Positions 16,023-23,102 of a stretch of DNA of 40,524 nucleotides are shown piece after piece (position 1 is the stretch's first letter; every line of letters starts with the position of its first letter). A model generated the notes under the pieces. The model did not search any database. It was given only the letters and a program-made list of their open reading frames with translations, and was not told the DNA's origin. Made by a program: the position numbers and the translations under genes. The stretch spans positions 1-40,524 of the forward strand of contig CAYPQM010000047.1 in the NCBI GenBank assembly GCA_964412845.1. The letters are read 5' to 3'. The DNA is from JAWWPY01 sp964412845. GTDB lineage: Bacteria; Actinomycetota; Actinomycetes; Streptosporangiales; Streptosporangiaceae.

Positions 16023-16733
16023 TCAGTACAGCAACCACAGTCCGCTGATGGCCAGCGCGCCGACCGCCACCACGCCGAACAGCAGCACCCAGGCCCCGCC
16101 CGGAACGCCGGTGAGCCGGGCCAGCTGGTCGGAGTCGGAGCCCGCTGATCTGCCCTGGCGGCGGGACCGGTTGAGCTCAAGCACCGGCCGCACGCCGCCC
16201 AGCAGCAGGAACCAGGCCATGACGTAGCCGAAGCCGCCTTGGACCAGGGGAGAGCCGCGCCACAGCACCACCACGACCGCGCCGGCCACCACCAGCACGA
16301 CCAGCATCCCGTAGGCGTTGCGGATCACGAAGAGCAGGCCGGCCAGCAGGACCAGGCTGAGCATGAGCGCCCCGGCCAGGTACCCGGTGGCCAGCAGGGC
16401 GGCTGTGCCGAGCCCGAGCAGCGGCGGAGCCAGGTACCCGGCGGCGGTCGTGAGCACGATGCCCGGCCCGGTGGGGCGGCCGGCCGACCAGGTCACCCCC
16501 TCGGTGTTGGCGTGCACCCGGACACCGGCCAGCCGCCGGCCGGTCAGCAGCGCCATCAGCGCGTGGCCGCCCTCGTGGGCCACGGTCACCACGGTCCGCG
16601 AGAGCGGCCAGATGTGCCGGGACGCGACCGCGATGAGCGCGGCGAAGGCGCAGGCCAGAACCAGCGCGCGCGGCGGCAACGGCTGCGCGGTGATGGCGCG
16701 ATGCCAGAGGCTGCCCAGTGTCGCTGTGTCCAT
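16023..16733 (-). CDS. M50B-like membrane metallopeptidase
   Basis: This 236-aa polytopic membrane protein carries the zinc motif HEGGH in VAHEGGHALMALLTGRRL (about residues 51-68), followed by several hydrophobic segments (~95-175 and ~212-236). The short HExxH-type protein without PDZ domains fits the peptidase M50B family of site-2-protease relatives, whose substrates in actinomycetes are mostly unknown. ATG 16733 was chosen because AGGG lies about 7 nt upstream; ATG 16739 is also in frame but overlaps that site. It is convergent with the nitroreductase and divergent from the DUF2207-like gene. Confidence 0.85.
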   Translation of the reverse strand: MDTATLGSLWHRAITAQPLPPRALVLACAFAALIAVASRHIWPLSRTVVTVAHEGGHALMALLTGRRLAGVRVHANTEGVTWSAGRPTGPGIVLTTAAGYLAPPLLGLGTAALLATGYLAGALMLSLVLLAGLLFVIRNAYGMLVVLVVAGAVVVVLWRGSPLVQGGFGYVMAWFLLLGGVRPVLELNRSRRQGRSAGSDSDQLARLTGVPGGAWVLLFGVVAVGALAISGLWLLY

Positions 16734-17077
16734 GCCCATCCCTGCCGCTCGACGCCGACCCGGTCAGCGGCGGACCCGCCGGCCGCGTCCAGCGTGCGTC
16801 GTCATGGTAGGCCGGCCACCCGGGCACACCAGGCAATCCCGACAAGATTCCCAGCGAGCCCGCAGCCCGCTGGTGATCTGGCCTGCGCGCCGTGCACGCC
16901 GGCCCGGGGCGCTTCACCTCGAACTGGTGAACCCGCCCTGGCCGCCGCTCAGTCTTGTTCACCGTGGATTCACCACCAAGACAGATCTCTCGATGGGGGC
17001 GCATCCGTTATAGCGAAGAAGGTGGGTTATGCCGCAGGAATTGCGGCCGGAAGCAAGGCGGACGGAGGCGCGGGGGC
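16734..17077. other. Divergent promoter region (344 bp)
   Basis: This lies between the M50-like gene (minus) and the DUF2207-like gene (plus). TTATAG at 17007-17012 is the only AT-rich candidate -10 for the plus strand. No operator or hairpin was recognised and no gene is supported. Confidence 0.35.
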
Positions 17078-18886
17078 ATGGACGAGAGCGCCGCGATCGC
17101 GGCTGAGGACCCGCCCGCCCTGGTTAACTTCGCGGTGACCCGCTGCAGGCTCGATAGTGCCGCCTATGTGGCCACGATCCTCGACCTCGCCGCCCGGGGC
17201 TACCTGGTGCTGACCGAGCCTGAGCCGACGCACCTGCGCTGCGGCCGGCCGGCCACGCCGCCGCCCGATTCCGGCCTTTTCCCCGCAGAACGGATGGTTC
17301 TCCGGGATGTCCGCAGCAGGCTGGCGGTCCTCGACGATGCTCCTTTCGAGGCCCTGGCCGAGGCGTGCTCCGCGGACGTGCGGGGCTGCTGGGACCCGTT
17401 CGAGAAAGCCGTCCGGGCCGAGGCGAGGGCACGCGGACTCACCCGTCCGCGGCTGTCGGCGGGCACCCGGCGGGTCCTGCAGGCCGCCGCGGTGGCGGTC
17501 GGCGTAGTCGGCTACCTCGCCGTGCATGCCCACTCCCGCGGCACCTGGGTTGCGCTCAGCACCGGATTCCTGGCCTGGATCCTGCCCGCCTCATGGATCG
17601 GGGCGGTGGGCCGCTGGGAGCGGCTGAGCACGTCTGGCGGTGACCTGGCCCGCTGGGCCCAGGCGCGAAGCGATTCTCTCGCCGTCGGGGTCGTTGGTGG
17701 TGTCGTGCCCCCGCCGGTGCTGAAGCACCTCGCCTACGCGGTGGCGGGAGGTGCCCCAGTGCCCATCGCGGGACTCACCCACGGGCGGCCGGCCCATGCC
17801 GCGCCGGGCGGCCGGCGCGCCGGGTACCGGGCTGGGGTCAGCGGCGAGCACGAGAGCACGGGCCAGCCGCGCGCCGCCTGGTCGTCTCTCAACGGCCTGT
17901 GGCGGCTGGTGACCGTCGGGCGCACCGGGGTCCCGGTGCGCCGCCGCGCGGCCGTGCTGCTCGCGCTGAGCGCCTGGGCCGCGCTGCTGGCCTACCCGGC
18001 CTCGCTCCTGCCTGACCCGGCTGGTGTCCTTGTTCCGGGCACGCTGCTGGCTGGTGCGGCCGCCGGGGCGGTGGGCGGCTTCCGGGCGCTGGCCTACCGG
18101 ATGGCCCAGCCGCGCGTCACCGAGTTCGACGGCCAGGTGATCGCCCGCTGGGTAGCGCACGGCGGTTCGGGGGACGACGACAGCTACACGCCGTGCATTG
18201 CCATTGACGACGGCCGCCGCGCCTGGAGCTTCGCTGTCGGCCCGGGATTCTCCGGGCGCCTGGGGCTCGGGGACCTGGTACATGTGCGGGTCGCCGCACG
18301 CTCCATGAAGCTGCTCGACATCACCCCCGCTGGCCAGCCGGTGGATGCCGGCCCAGCGGCAGGGGATCGGGCTGGTCATGCCGTAGCCGACCCAGCCGGC
18401 TGGACTGGGCCGGACCTGCCGGGCCCGGCTGCGGCGGACCCGGCCGATTGGACTGGGGGGGACCTGGCGGGCCCGGCTGCCGCGGTTCTGGCGGATCTGG
18501 CCAGCCGGCCGCCGCTATCGGCGGCCCGGCTGCTCACCGACACCGAGGTCACCGAGGCGCTCGGCCGGCCGGTGCGCAGCATAGGCCTGACGACTCCGGT
18601 CGGCGGCGCCGTCATATACCGGGGCAGCGGCGTCACAGTCAGCGTCACCGTGGCGGTGGGCGCGCTGCGCGGCCTGAGCTCTGGTCCGGCCCGGCGGTTC
18701 GGCGATCCGCTGCCCGGTATCGGCGACGAGGCATGGCTCGTCAACCGCAACCGGACCCTCGTCGTGCGCGTCGGGGCGCTGACCGCCAAGATCACCATCG
18801 GCGCTCAGGGCCTCGTGGACACCTACAGCGTCCTAGCCGGGCTGGCGCCCACCCTCGCCGCCCGGCTGGCCGAATACGACAGCTAG
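17078..18886 (+). CDS. DUF2207-like membrane protein with C-terminal DUF3558-like domain
   Basis: This 602-aa protein begins with a region typical of the cytoplasmic part of DUF2207 proteins (PPALVNFAVTRCRLDSAAYV, then TILDLAARGYLVL). Hydrophobic segments follow at about 130-175 and 285-340. From about residue 485 the pattern LLTDTEVTEALGRPVR, GDEAW and LVVRVGALTAKITIG resembles DUF3558-type lipoprotein domains, but no lipobox is present, so this is a fusion by inference. Residues ~437-468 are two tandem 16-residue repeats. The usual N-terminal beta domain of DUF2207 proteins is missing. ATG 17078 follows GGAGG at 17064-17068. Function is unknown. Confidence 0.75.
   Translation: MDESAAIAAEDPPALVNFAVTRCRLDSAAYVATILDLAARGYLVLTEPEPTHLRCGRPATPPPDSGLFPAERMVLRDVRSRLAVLDDAPFEALAEACSADVRGCWDPFEKAVRAEARARGLTRPRLSAGTRRVLQAAAVAVGVVGYLAVHAHSRGTWVALSTGFLAWILPASWIGAVGRWERLSTSGGDLARWAQARSDSLAVGVVGGVVPPPVLKHLAYAVAGGAPVPIAGLTHGRPAHAAPGGRRAGYRAGVSGEHESTGQPRAAWSSLNGLWRLVTVGRTGVPVRRRAAVLLALSAWAALLAYPASLLPDPAGVLVPGTLLAGAAAGAVGGFRALAYRMAQPRVTEFDGQVIARWVAHGGSGDDDSYTPCIAIDDGRRAWSFAVGPGFSGRLGLGDLVHVRVAARSMKLLDITPAGQPVDAGPAAGDRAGHAVADPAGWTGPDLPGPAAADPADWTGGDLAGPAAAVLADLASRPPLSAARLLTDTEVTEALGRPVRSIGLTTPVGGAVIYRGSGVTVSVTVAVGALRGLSSGPARRFGDPLPGIGDEAWLVNRNRTLVVRVGALTAKITIGAQGLVDTYSVLAGLAPTLAARLAEYDS
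18386..18481 (+). repeat. In-frame 48-bp tandem duplication
   Basis: Two 48-bp units (18386-18433 and 18434-18481) encode two 16-residue repeats of the form ADPA-x-WTG-x-DL-x-GPAA in a linker of the DUF2207-like protein. The length keeps the frame. Confidence 0.85.
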
Positions 18887-18924
18887 CCACCCGGGCCGGC
18901 CGCTTTCCATCGGCCCCTCCATCA

Positions 18925-19041
18925 GCGCGGTGCCTGGTGACCCTCATGCGCGCGCTACGCACCGCGTTGTCATGGTGCGGAATCGGCGCGGTGCCTGGTG
19001 ACCCTCCTGCGTGCACAATGCACCGCGTTGTTGTGGTCCGG
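18925..19041. repeat. Two 56-bp palindromic direct repeats in convergent junction
   Basis: Copies lie at 18925-18980 and 18986-19041, separated by 5 bp. Each contains the inverted repeat CGCGGTGC / GCACCGCG (18926-18933 with 18958-18965; 18987-18994 with 19020-19027), so each can fold as a hairpin. They lie between the 3' ends of two convergent genes and may act as tandem bidirectional terminators or be a dispersed palindromic element. Confidence 0.75.
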
Positions 19042-19047
19042 GCTGGC

Positions 19048-19404
19048 TCAGACCCCGGTTGCTGGAGGAGATGGGTGGCGGGGCTGGTAGATCGGGAGTT
19101 CCGCGCCGTCGGGCAGCCGGATGGCCGACAGCAGTCCCCAGCCCTGGTCGGTGACCTCGCCGGTGGCCTCGACGCCCTTGGCCGCCAGTTCGGCCAGCGT
19201 GGCATGGATGTCGTCGCACATCAGGTACAGCTCGTGGCGGCTGACCCCATGGGCGGGATGCACGGCCAGTTCAGCCGGCGGGAGCGCGAAGATGAGCCAG
19301 CCGCCACCCGCGTCTACCGAGGGGAAGCCGAGCACATCGCTGAAGAAGCCGCGGACCTGCTCGGCTTCCTCGGAGAACACGATCGCATGCATACCGGTGA
19401 TCAC
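19048..19404 (-). CDS. VOC (glyoxalase-fold) family protein
   Basis: This 118-aa single-domain vicinal-oxygen-chelate protein reads MITGMHAIVFSEEAEQVRGF, then FFSDVLGFPSVDAGGGWLIF, ELYLMCDDIHATLAELAAKG and WGLLSAIRLPDG. Metal-ligand candidates are the N-terminal H6, H64 or E65-type residues and the late E, as in glyoxalase-type enzymes; the substrate is unknown. GTG 19404 follows GGAAAGGAG with 6-nt spacing. It is the last gene of the seven-gene minus-strand run, 50 bp after the aldo/keto reductase. Confidence 0.88.
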   Translation of the reverse strand: MITGMHAIVFSEEAEQVRGFFSDVLGFPSVDAGGGWLIFALPPAELAVHPAHGVSRHELYLMCDDIHATLAELAAKGVEATGEVTDQGWGLLSAIRLPDGAELPIYQPRHPSPPATGV

Positions 19405-19454
19405 GTGATGCTCCTTTCCCGGGGGACTGGCGGGCCGGGAGGCCGTTGACCGGC

Positions 19455-20243
19455 CTAGCGGGCGGCCAGCCCGTTGATGCGGGCGATCTCGTCGTCGGTG
19501 AGCGCGAACCCGAACAGGTCGATGTTGGCGGCGATCCGCTCCGGGTTCGCCGACTTCGGGATCACCACCACCTCGTGCTCGATATGCCAGCGGAGCACCA
19601 CCTGGGCCGGGGTCACGCCGTGCCGGGCGGCGATCTCCACGAGCGCCGGATCAGCCAGGTTGGTGCCCTTGAGCGGGCTGTAGCCCTCCACCACCACGCC
19701 CCGCTCACGGCTGGCCGCGAGCAGGCCCGCGTCATGCAGCGACGGGGCCCATGGGATCTGGTTGACCGCCGGAGCCTGCTCGGTGGCCCGGATCAGCACA
19801 TCGATCTGGTCCACCGAGTAGTTGCTGACGCCCACCGCCAGGGCCTTGCCCTCATCCTGGAGGGCCAGGAACTCCCGCCACACGGGGACGAGCTGCTTGG
19901 CGACCGGCGCCCAGTGCACCAGCCACAGGTCGACGTGGTCGGTGTCCAGCGCGCGCAGGCTCGCCGTGAGGGTGGCACGCTCCTGGCCGGCGCTGCTGGG
20001 CGGCAGCTTGGTCGTCACGAACACGTCGCGGCGGTCCAGGTCACTGTCGCGCAGGGCCCGGCCGACCTCAGCCTCGTTGCCGTACATCGTCGCCGTGTCG
20101 ATGTGCCGGTACCCGGCGTCCAGCGCCGTGCGCACCGCGTCATAGGCACGCTGGCCCCGGATCTGCCATGTGCCGAACCCCAGCAGGGGGATGCTGCCGC
20201 CGCCGCGCAGGGCCACGGACGGAATCTCTTGCGCCTTCGTCAT
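19455..20243 (-). CDS. Aldo/keto reductase
   Basis: This 262-aa NADPH-dependent oxidoreductase of the AKR superfamily has the catalytic tetrad D49, Y54, K79 and H110, in HIDTATMYGNE, VTTKLPPS and LWLVHWAP. The cofactor motif VVIPKSANPERIAANI lies near the C-terminus, which suits NADPH. It resembles 2,5-diketo-gluconate-reductase-type AKRs that reduce a range of aldehydes and ketones. ATG 20243 fits the family N-terminus; ATG 20252 is also in frame. It is sixth in the minus-strand run, 43 bp after the aminotransferase gene. Confidence 0.94.
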   Translation of the reverse strand: MTKAQEIPSVALRGGGSIPLLGFGTWQIRGQRAYDAVRTALDAGYRHIDTATMYGNEAEVGRALRDSDLDRRDVFVTTKLPPSSAGQERATLTASLRALDTDHVDLWLVHWAPVAKQLVPVWREFLALQDEGKALAVGVSNYSVDQIDVLIRATEQAPAVNQIPWAPSLHDAGLLAASRERGVVVEGYSPLKGTNLADPALVEIAARHGVTPAQVVLRWHIEHEVVVIPKSANPERIAANIDLFGFALTDDEIARINGLAAR

Positions 20244-20286
20244 GCGCCACATTCTGCCGTGGCCGCCGTGGATACAGAACCTGAGG

Positions 20287-21186
20287 TCACACGACCGGCT
20301 CGCCGGAGTGGGCGGTCAGGTCGCCGAACAGCCCGGTCAGCCGCTTCGTCACCGGGCCGGGCCAGCCTCCGGAGATGGTGCGCCCGTCCAGGGCGGTGAC
20401 CGGGGCCAGGCCGCCCATGGTCCCGGTCACGAACACCTCGTCGGCGGCATAGAACTGGGCCAGGCTGTAGTCGCCCACCTCGCAGCGGATGCCTGCCCCG
20501 GCGGCCAGTTCCAGCACGGCGGCCCGGGTGATGCCCTCCGGGCAGGCGGCGGCGGTGGGCGTGCCCAGCACGCCACCGGTGACCAGGAACAGGTGGGTGG
20601 CGTTGGTCTCGGCCACGAACCCGCGCTGGTCGAGCAGCACCGCGTCGTCGGCGCCGGCCACGTTCGCCTCGATCTTGGCCAGGATGGACGTCAGCAGGTT
20701 GTTGTGGTGGATCTTCGGGTCGAGCACGTCAGGCGCGGGCCGGCGCACGCTGGCGGTGATCAGCGTGATGCCGGTCTGGTCGTACACCGGGGGCTTGTGC
20801 TCGGCCAGCACGATCAGCGTCGGGCCGGACTGGTTCAGCCGCGGGTCCATCCCGCTGGTGATCTTGACCCCGCGGGTCAGGGTAAGCCGGATGTGCACGC
20901 TGTCGGTCATCCCGTTCGCGTGCAGGGTGCGCCGGATCTCCGCGGTGATCTCCTCGTCGGAGGGAATCTCGGTGAAGGCCAGCGCCAGCGCCGAGCGGCG
21001 CAGCCGGGCCAGGTGCTCGGTGAGCCGGAAGATCCGGCCGTTATACAGCCGCAGGCCCTCCCAGACCGCGTCGCCGCCCTGTACAGCGGAGTCGAACGGG
21101 CTGACCGCCGCCTCAGCGCGGTGCGCCAGCACGCCGCGCACGCTGACGAGCAGATCACGGTTGCGCTCGTCGAAGGTCTGCAGCAC
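20287..21186 (-). CDS. Class IV PLP aminotransferase (IlvE/PabC family)
   Basis: This 299-aa fold-type IV aminotransferase or lyase carries the PLP lysine K158 in DPKIHHNNLL. SAVQGGDAVWEGLRLYNG at the N-terminus, GFVAETNATHLF and GITRAAVLEL are family landmarks. It could be a branched-chain amino acid aminotransferase, a D-amino acid aminotransferase or an aminodeoxychorismate lyase; sequence alone does not decide. GTG 21186 follows GGGAGG with 5-nt spacing. It lies 16 bp after the sulfotransferase gene, so the two are very likely co-transcribed and may act on one substrate pool. Confidence 0.93.
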   Translation of the reverse strand: MLQTFDERNRDLLVSVRGVLAHRAEAAVSPFDSAVQGGDAVWEGLRLYNGRIFRLTEHLARLRRSALALAFTEIPSDEEITAEIRRTLHANGMTDSVHIRLTLTRGVKITSGMDPRLNQSGPTLIVLAEHKPPVYDQTGITLITASVRRPAPDVLDPKIHHNNLLTSILAKIEANVAGADDAVLLDQRGFVAETNATHLFLVTGGVLGTPTAAACPEGITRAAVLELAAGAGIRCEVGDYSLAQFYAADEVFVTGTMGGLAPVTALDGRTISGGWPGPVTKRLTGLFGDLTAHSGEPVV

Positions 21187-21202
21187 TGCGCCTCCCTGGC
21201 GG

Positions 21203-21919
21203 TCAACGGCCGGACTGGCCGGCCAGACCGGTCAGCCGGTAGGGGTAGAGCCGCTCGTAGTACGGCAGGCACCGCTCGGCGAGCGGCACCAGGCGCGCGG
21301 GCAGCGGGCCGGCCGGCGGCCGGTAGGGCCCGAACCCGGTCGACCGCCAGACACTCTCATACCAGTAAGGACCCCACACCCCGTCGGTGTCCCGCGGCCC
21401 CGGCGGCCAGCACAGCATCGCCGGATCAAACGGGACGCCCAGCGCCGCGCAGAGGGCCCGCAGCACCGCTTCGGGCCGTTCCAGCAGGTCGCGGGAGTCA
21501 ATGACCGGGCCGCCGAATGTGTCGAAGATCTCCGCCTGCTGGCGCAGCCCGAGATCGTCCAGCGTCGGCTCGCCGCGCACCTTGGCGTAGGAGGCCAGCA
21601 GCTCAGCTGGATCGCGGATCAGGTGGGCATGCCGCAACGCCGCCAGGGCGCTCCGGTCCACTTCCGGCAGCAGGTGGTGCGTCATGTGCTTCTGGTAGTA
21701 GACGGTCCGCCCGGCCGGCAAGGCCGCGCTGGTGAGATCGCGCAGTACGGTCGGCCAATCGTGCGGCTGGGAAAGCATGATCGCGCGGCGGCCGGGATGC
21801 TCAATGCTGGTGCGCCGCAGGTAGAACGCATAGAGCGGCTCGTCCACGACGACGCTGTCGGGGCGGTTCTCCCACGACCGCAGCAGCGCGGTGGATACGG
21901 TGCGCGGCCCGGACCACAT
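21203..21919 (-). CDS. Sulfotransferase family protein
   Basis: This protein of about 238 aa begins directly with the PAPS 5'-phosphosulfate loop, MWSGPRTVSTALLRSWE. It has the 3'-phosphate-binding region HLIRDPAELLASYAKVRG (about 98-115). These are diagnostic of PAPS-dependent sulfotransferase-fold proteins; the acceptor is unknown. With ATG 21919 the first strand before the loop is missing and there is no ribosome-binding site. An in-frame CTG at 21946 would add nine residues (read M-TEPPARIA) and overlap the mscR stop as CTGA, like a classic ATGA overlap, so the true start may be CTG. It sits between mscR and the aminotransferase. Confidence 0.87.
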   Translation of the reverse strand: MWSGPRTVSTALLRSWENRPDSVVVDEPLYAFYLRRTSIEHPGRRAIMLSQPHDWPTVLRDLTSAALPAGRTVYYQKHMTHHLLPEVDRSALAALRHAHLIRDPAELLASYAKVRGEPTLDDLGLRQQAEIFDTFGGPVIDSRDLLERPEAVLRALCAALGVPFDPAMLCWPPGPRDTDGVWGPYWYESVWRSTGFGPYRPPAGPLPARLVPLAERCLPYYERLYPYRLTGLAGQSGR

Positions 21920-21942
21920 CGCGATCCGGGCGGGTGGTTCGG

Positions 21943-23028
21943 TCAGAGTTTCACCACGGAACGGAGCACCTCACCGCGCTGCATCTTGGCGAACGCCTCC
22001 TCGACGTCGTCCAGCCCGATGGTCTCCGACACGAACTTCTCCAGCGGCAGACGGCCCTGCAGGTACAGGTCGGTGAGCAGGGGGAAGTCGCGTTCGGGCA
22101 GGCAGTCGCCGTACCAGGATGACTTGAGCGCGCCGCCGCGGCCGAAGAAGTCCAGCAGCGGCAGGTCGATCCGCATCTCCGGGGTCGGCACGCCGACGAG
22201 CACCACCGTCCCGGCCAGGTCCCGGGCGTAGAACGCCTGATGGTAGGTCTCCGGGCGGCCGATCGCCTCGATCACCACGTCGGCCCCGTGCCCGCCGGTC
22301 AGGTCCCGGATGCCGTCGACCGGGTCTTCCTCCCGCGAGTTGATCACGTGGGTGGCGCCGAAGTCCCTGGCCCACTCCAGCTTGCGCGGGTCGATGTCCA
22401 CCGCGATGATCGTCCGCGCCCCGGCCAGCTGGGCGCCGAGCACCGCGGCGTTGCCGACTCCGCCGCAGCCGATCACGGCGACCGTGTCGCCCAGCCGCAC
22501 CGGCGCCGTGTTGATCGCGGCGCCGAGTCCCGCCATCACGCCGCAGCCGAGCAGGCCCGCCACCTCAGGCGGGGTGGCCGGGTCCACCTTGGTGCACTGT
22601 CCCGCGGCGACCAGCGTCTGCTCCACGAAGGCGCCGATGCCCAGTGCGGGGGACAGCCGCGTGCCGTCGTCCAGGGTCATCTTCTGCCAGGCGTTGTGCG
22701 TGTTGAAGCAGTACCAGGGCCTGCCTCGCTTGCAGGCGCGGCACTGGCCGCACACCGCGCGCCAGTTCAGGATGACGAAATCGCCCGGCGCGACGTTGGT
22801 CACGTCGCTGCCGACCGCCTCCACCACCCCGGCTGCCTCGTGCCCGAGCAGGTAGGGGAAGTCGTCCCCGATGCCTCCCTCGCGGTAATGCAGGTCGGTA
22901 TGGCAGACGCCGCACGCCTGCACCCGCACCAGGGCTTCACCGGGACCGGGATCGGGCACCAGCACGGTCTTGACCTGGACTGGGGCACCCTTGCCGAGGG
23001 CGACGACGCCCCGCACCTGAGTTGTCAT
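21943..23028 (-). CDS. mscR: S-(hydroxymethyl)mycothiol dehydrogenase
   Basis: This 361-aa zinc-dependent medium-chain dehydrogenase oxidises the adduct of formaldehyde and mycothiol (and can reduce S-nitrosomycothiol) in the cytoplasm. Catalytic zinc ligands are C42 (GVCHTD) and H63 (LLGHEAAG); structural zinc ligands are C93, C96, C99 and C107; the Rossmann motif is GCGGVGN. Identity with mycobacterial MscR is strong by eye in NWRAVCGQCRACKRGRP, GALKSSWYGDCLPE and DLYLQGRLPL. ATG 23028 is the natural start (MTTQVRGVV). The metallo-beta-lactamase-fold gene that often accompanies mscR is absent; a sulfotransferase follows instead. It is the third gene of the minus-strand run, 74 bp after the TagF-like gene. 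Confidence 0.96.
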   Translation of the reverse strand: MTTQVRGVVALGKGAPVQVKTVLVPDPGPGEALVRVQACGVCHTDLHYREGGIGDDFPYLLGHEAAGVVEAVGSDVTNVAPGDFVILNWRAVCGQCRACKRGRPWYCFNTHNAWQKMTLDDGTRLSPALGIGAFVEQTLVAAGQCTKVDPATPPEVAGLLGCGVMAGLGAAINTAPVRLGDTVAVIGCGGVGNAAVLGAQLAGARTIIAVDIDPRKLEWARDFGATHVINSREEDPVDGIRDLTGGHGADVVIEAIGRPETYHQAFYARDLAGTVVLVGVPTPEMRIDLPLLDFFGRGGALKSSWYGDCLPERDFPLLTDLYLQGRLPLEKFVSETIGLDDVEEAFAKMQRGEVLRSVVKL

Positions 23029-23102
23029 CCGCCCATCGTCCCAAATCTCCCGCCAAACGGAAGTACCGGGTTGCTCATGACCCAGATCCGCCGTCAAGCG
23101 CG

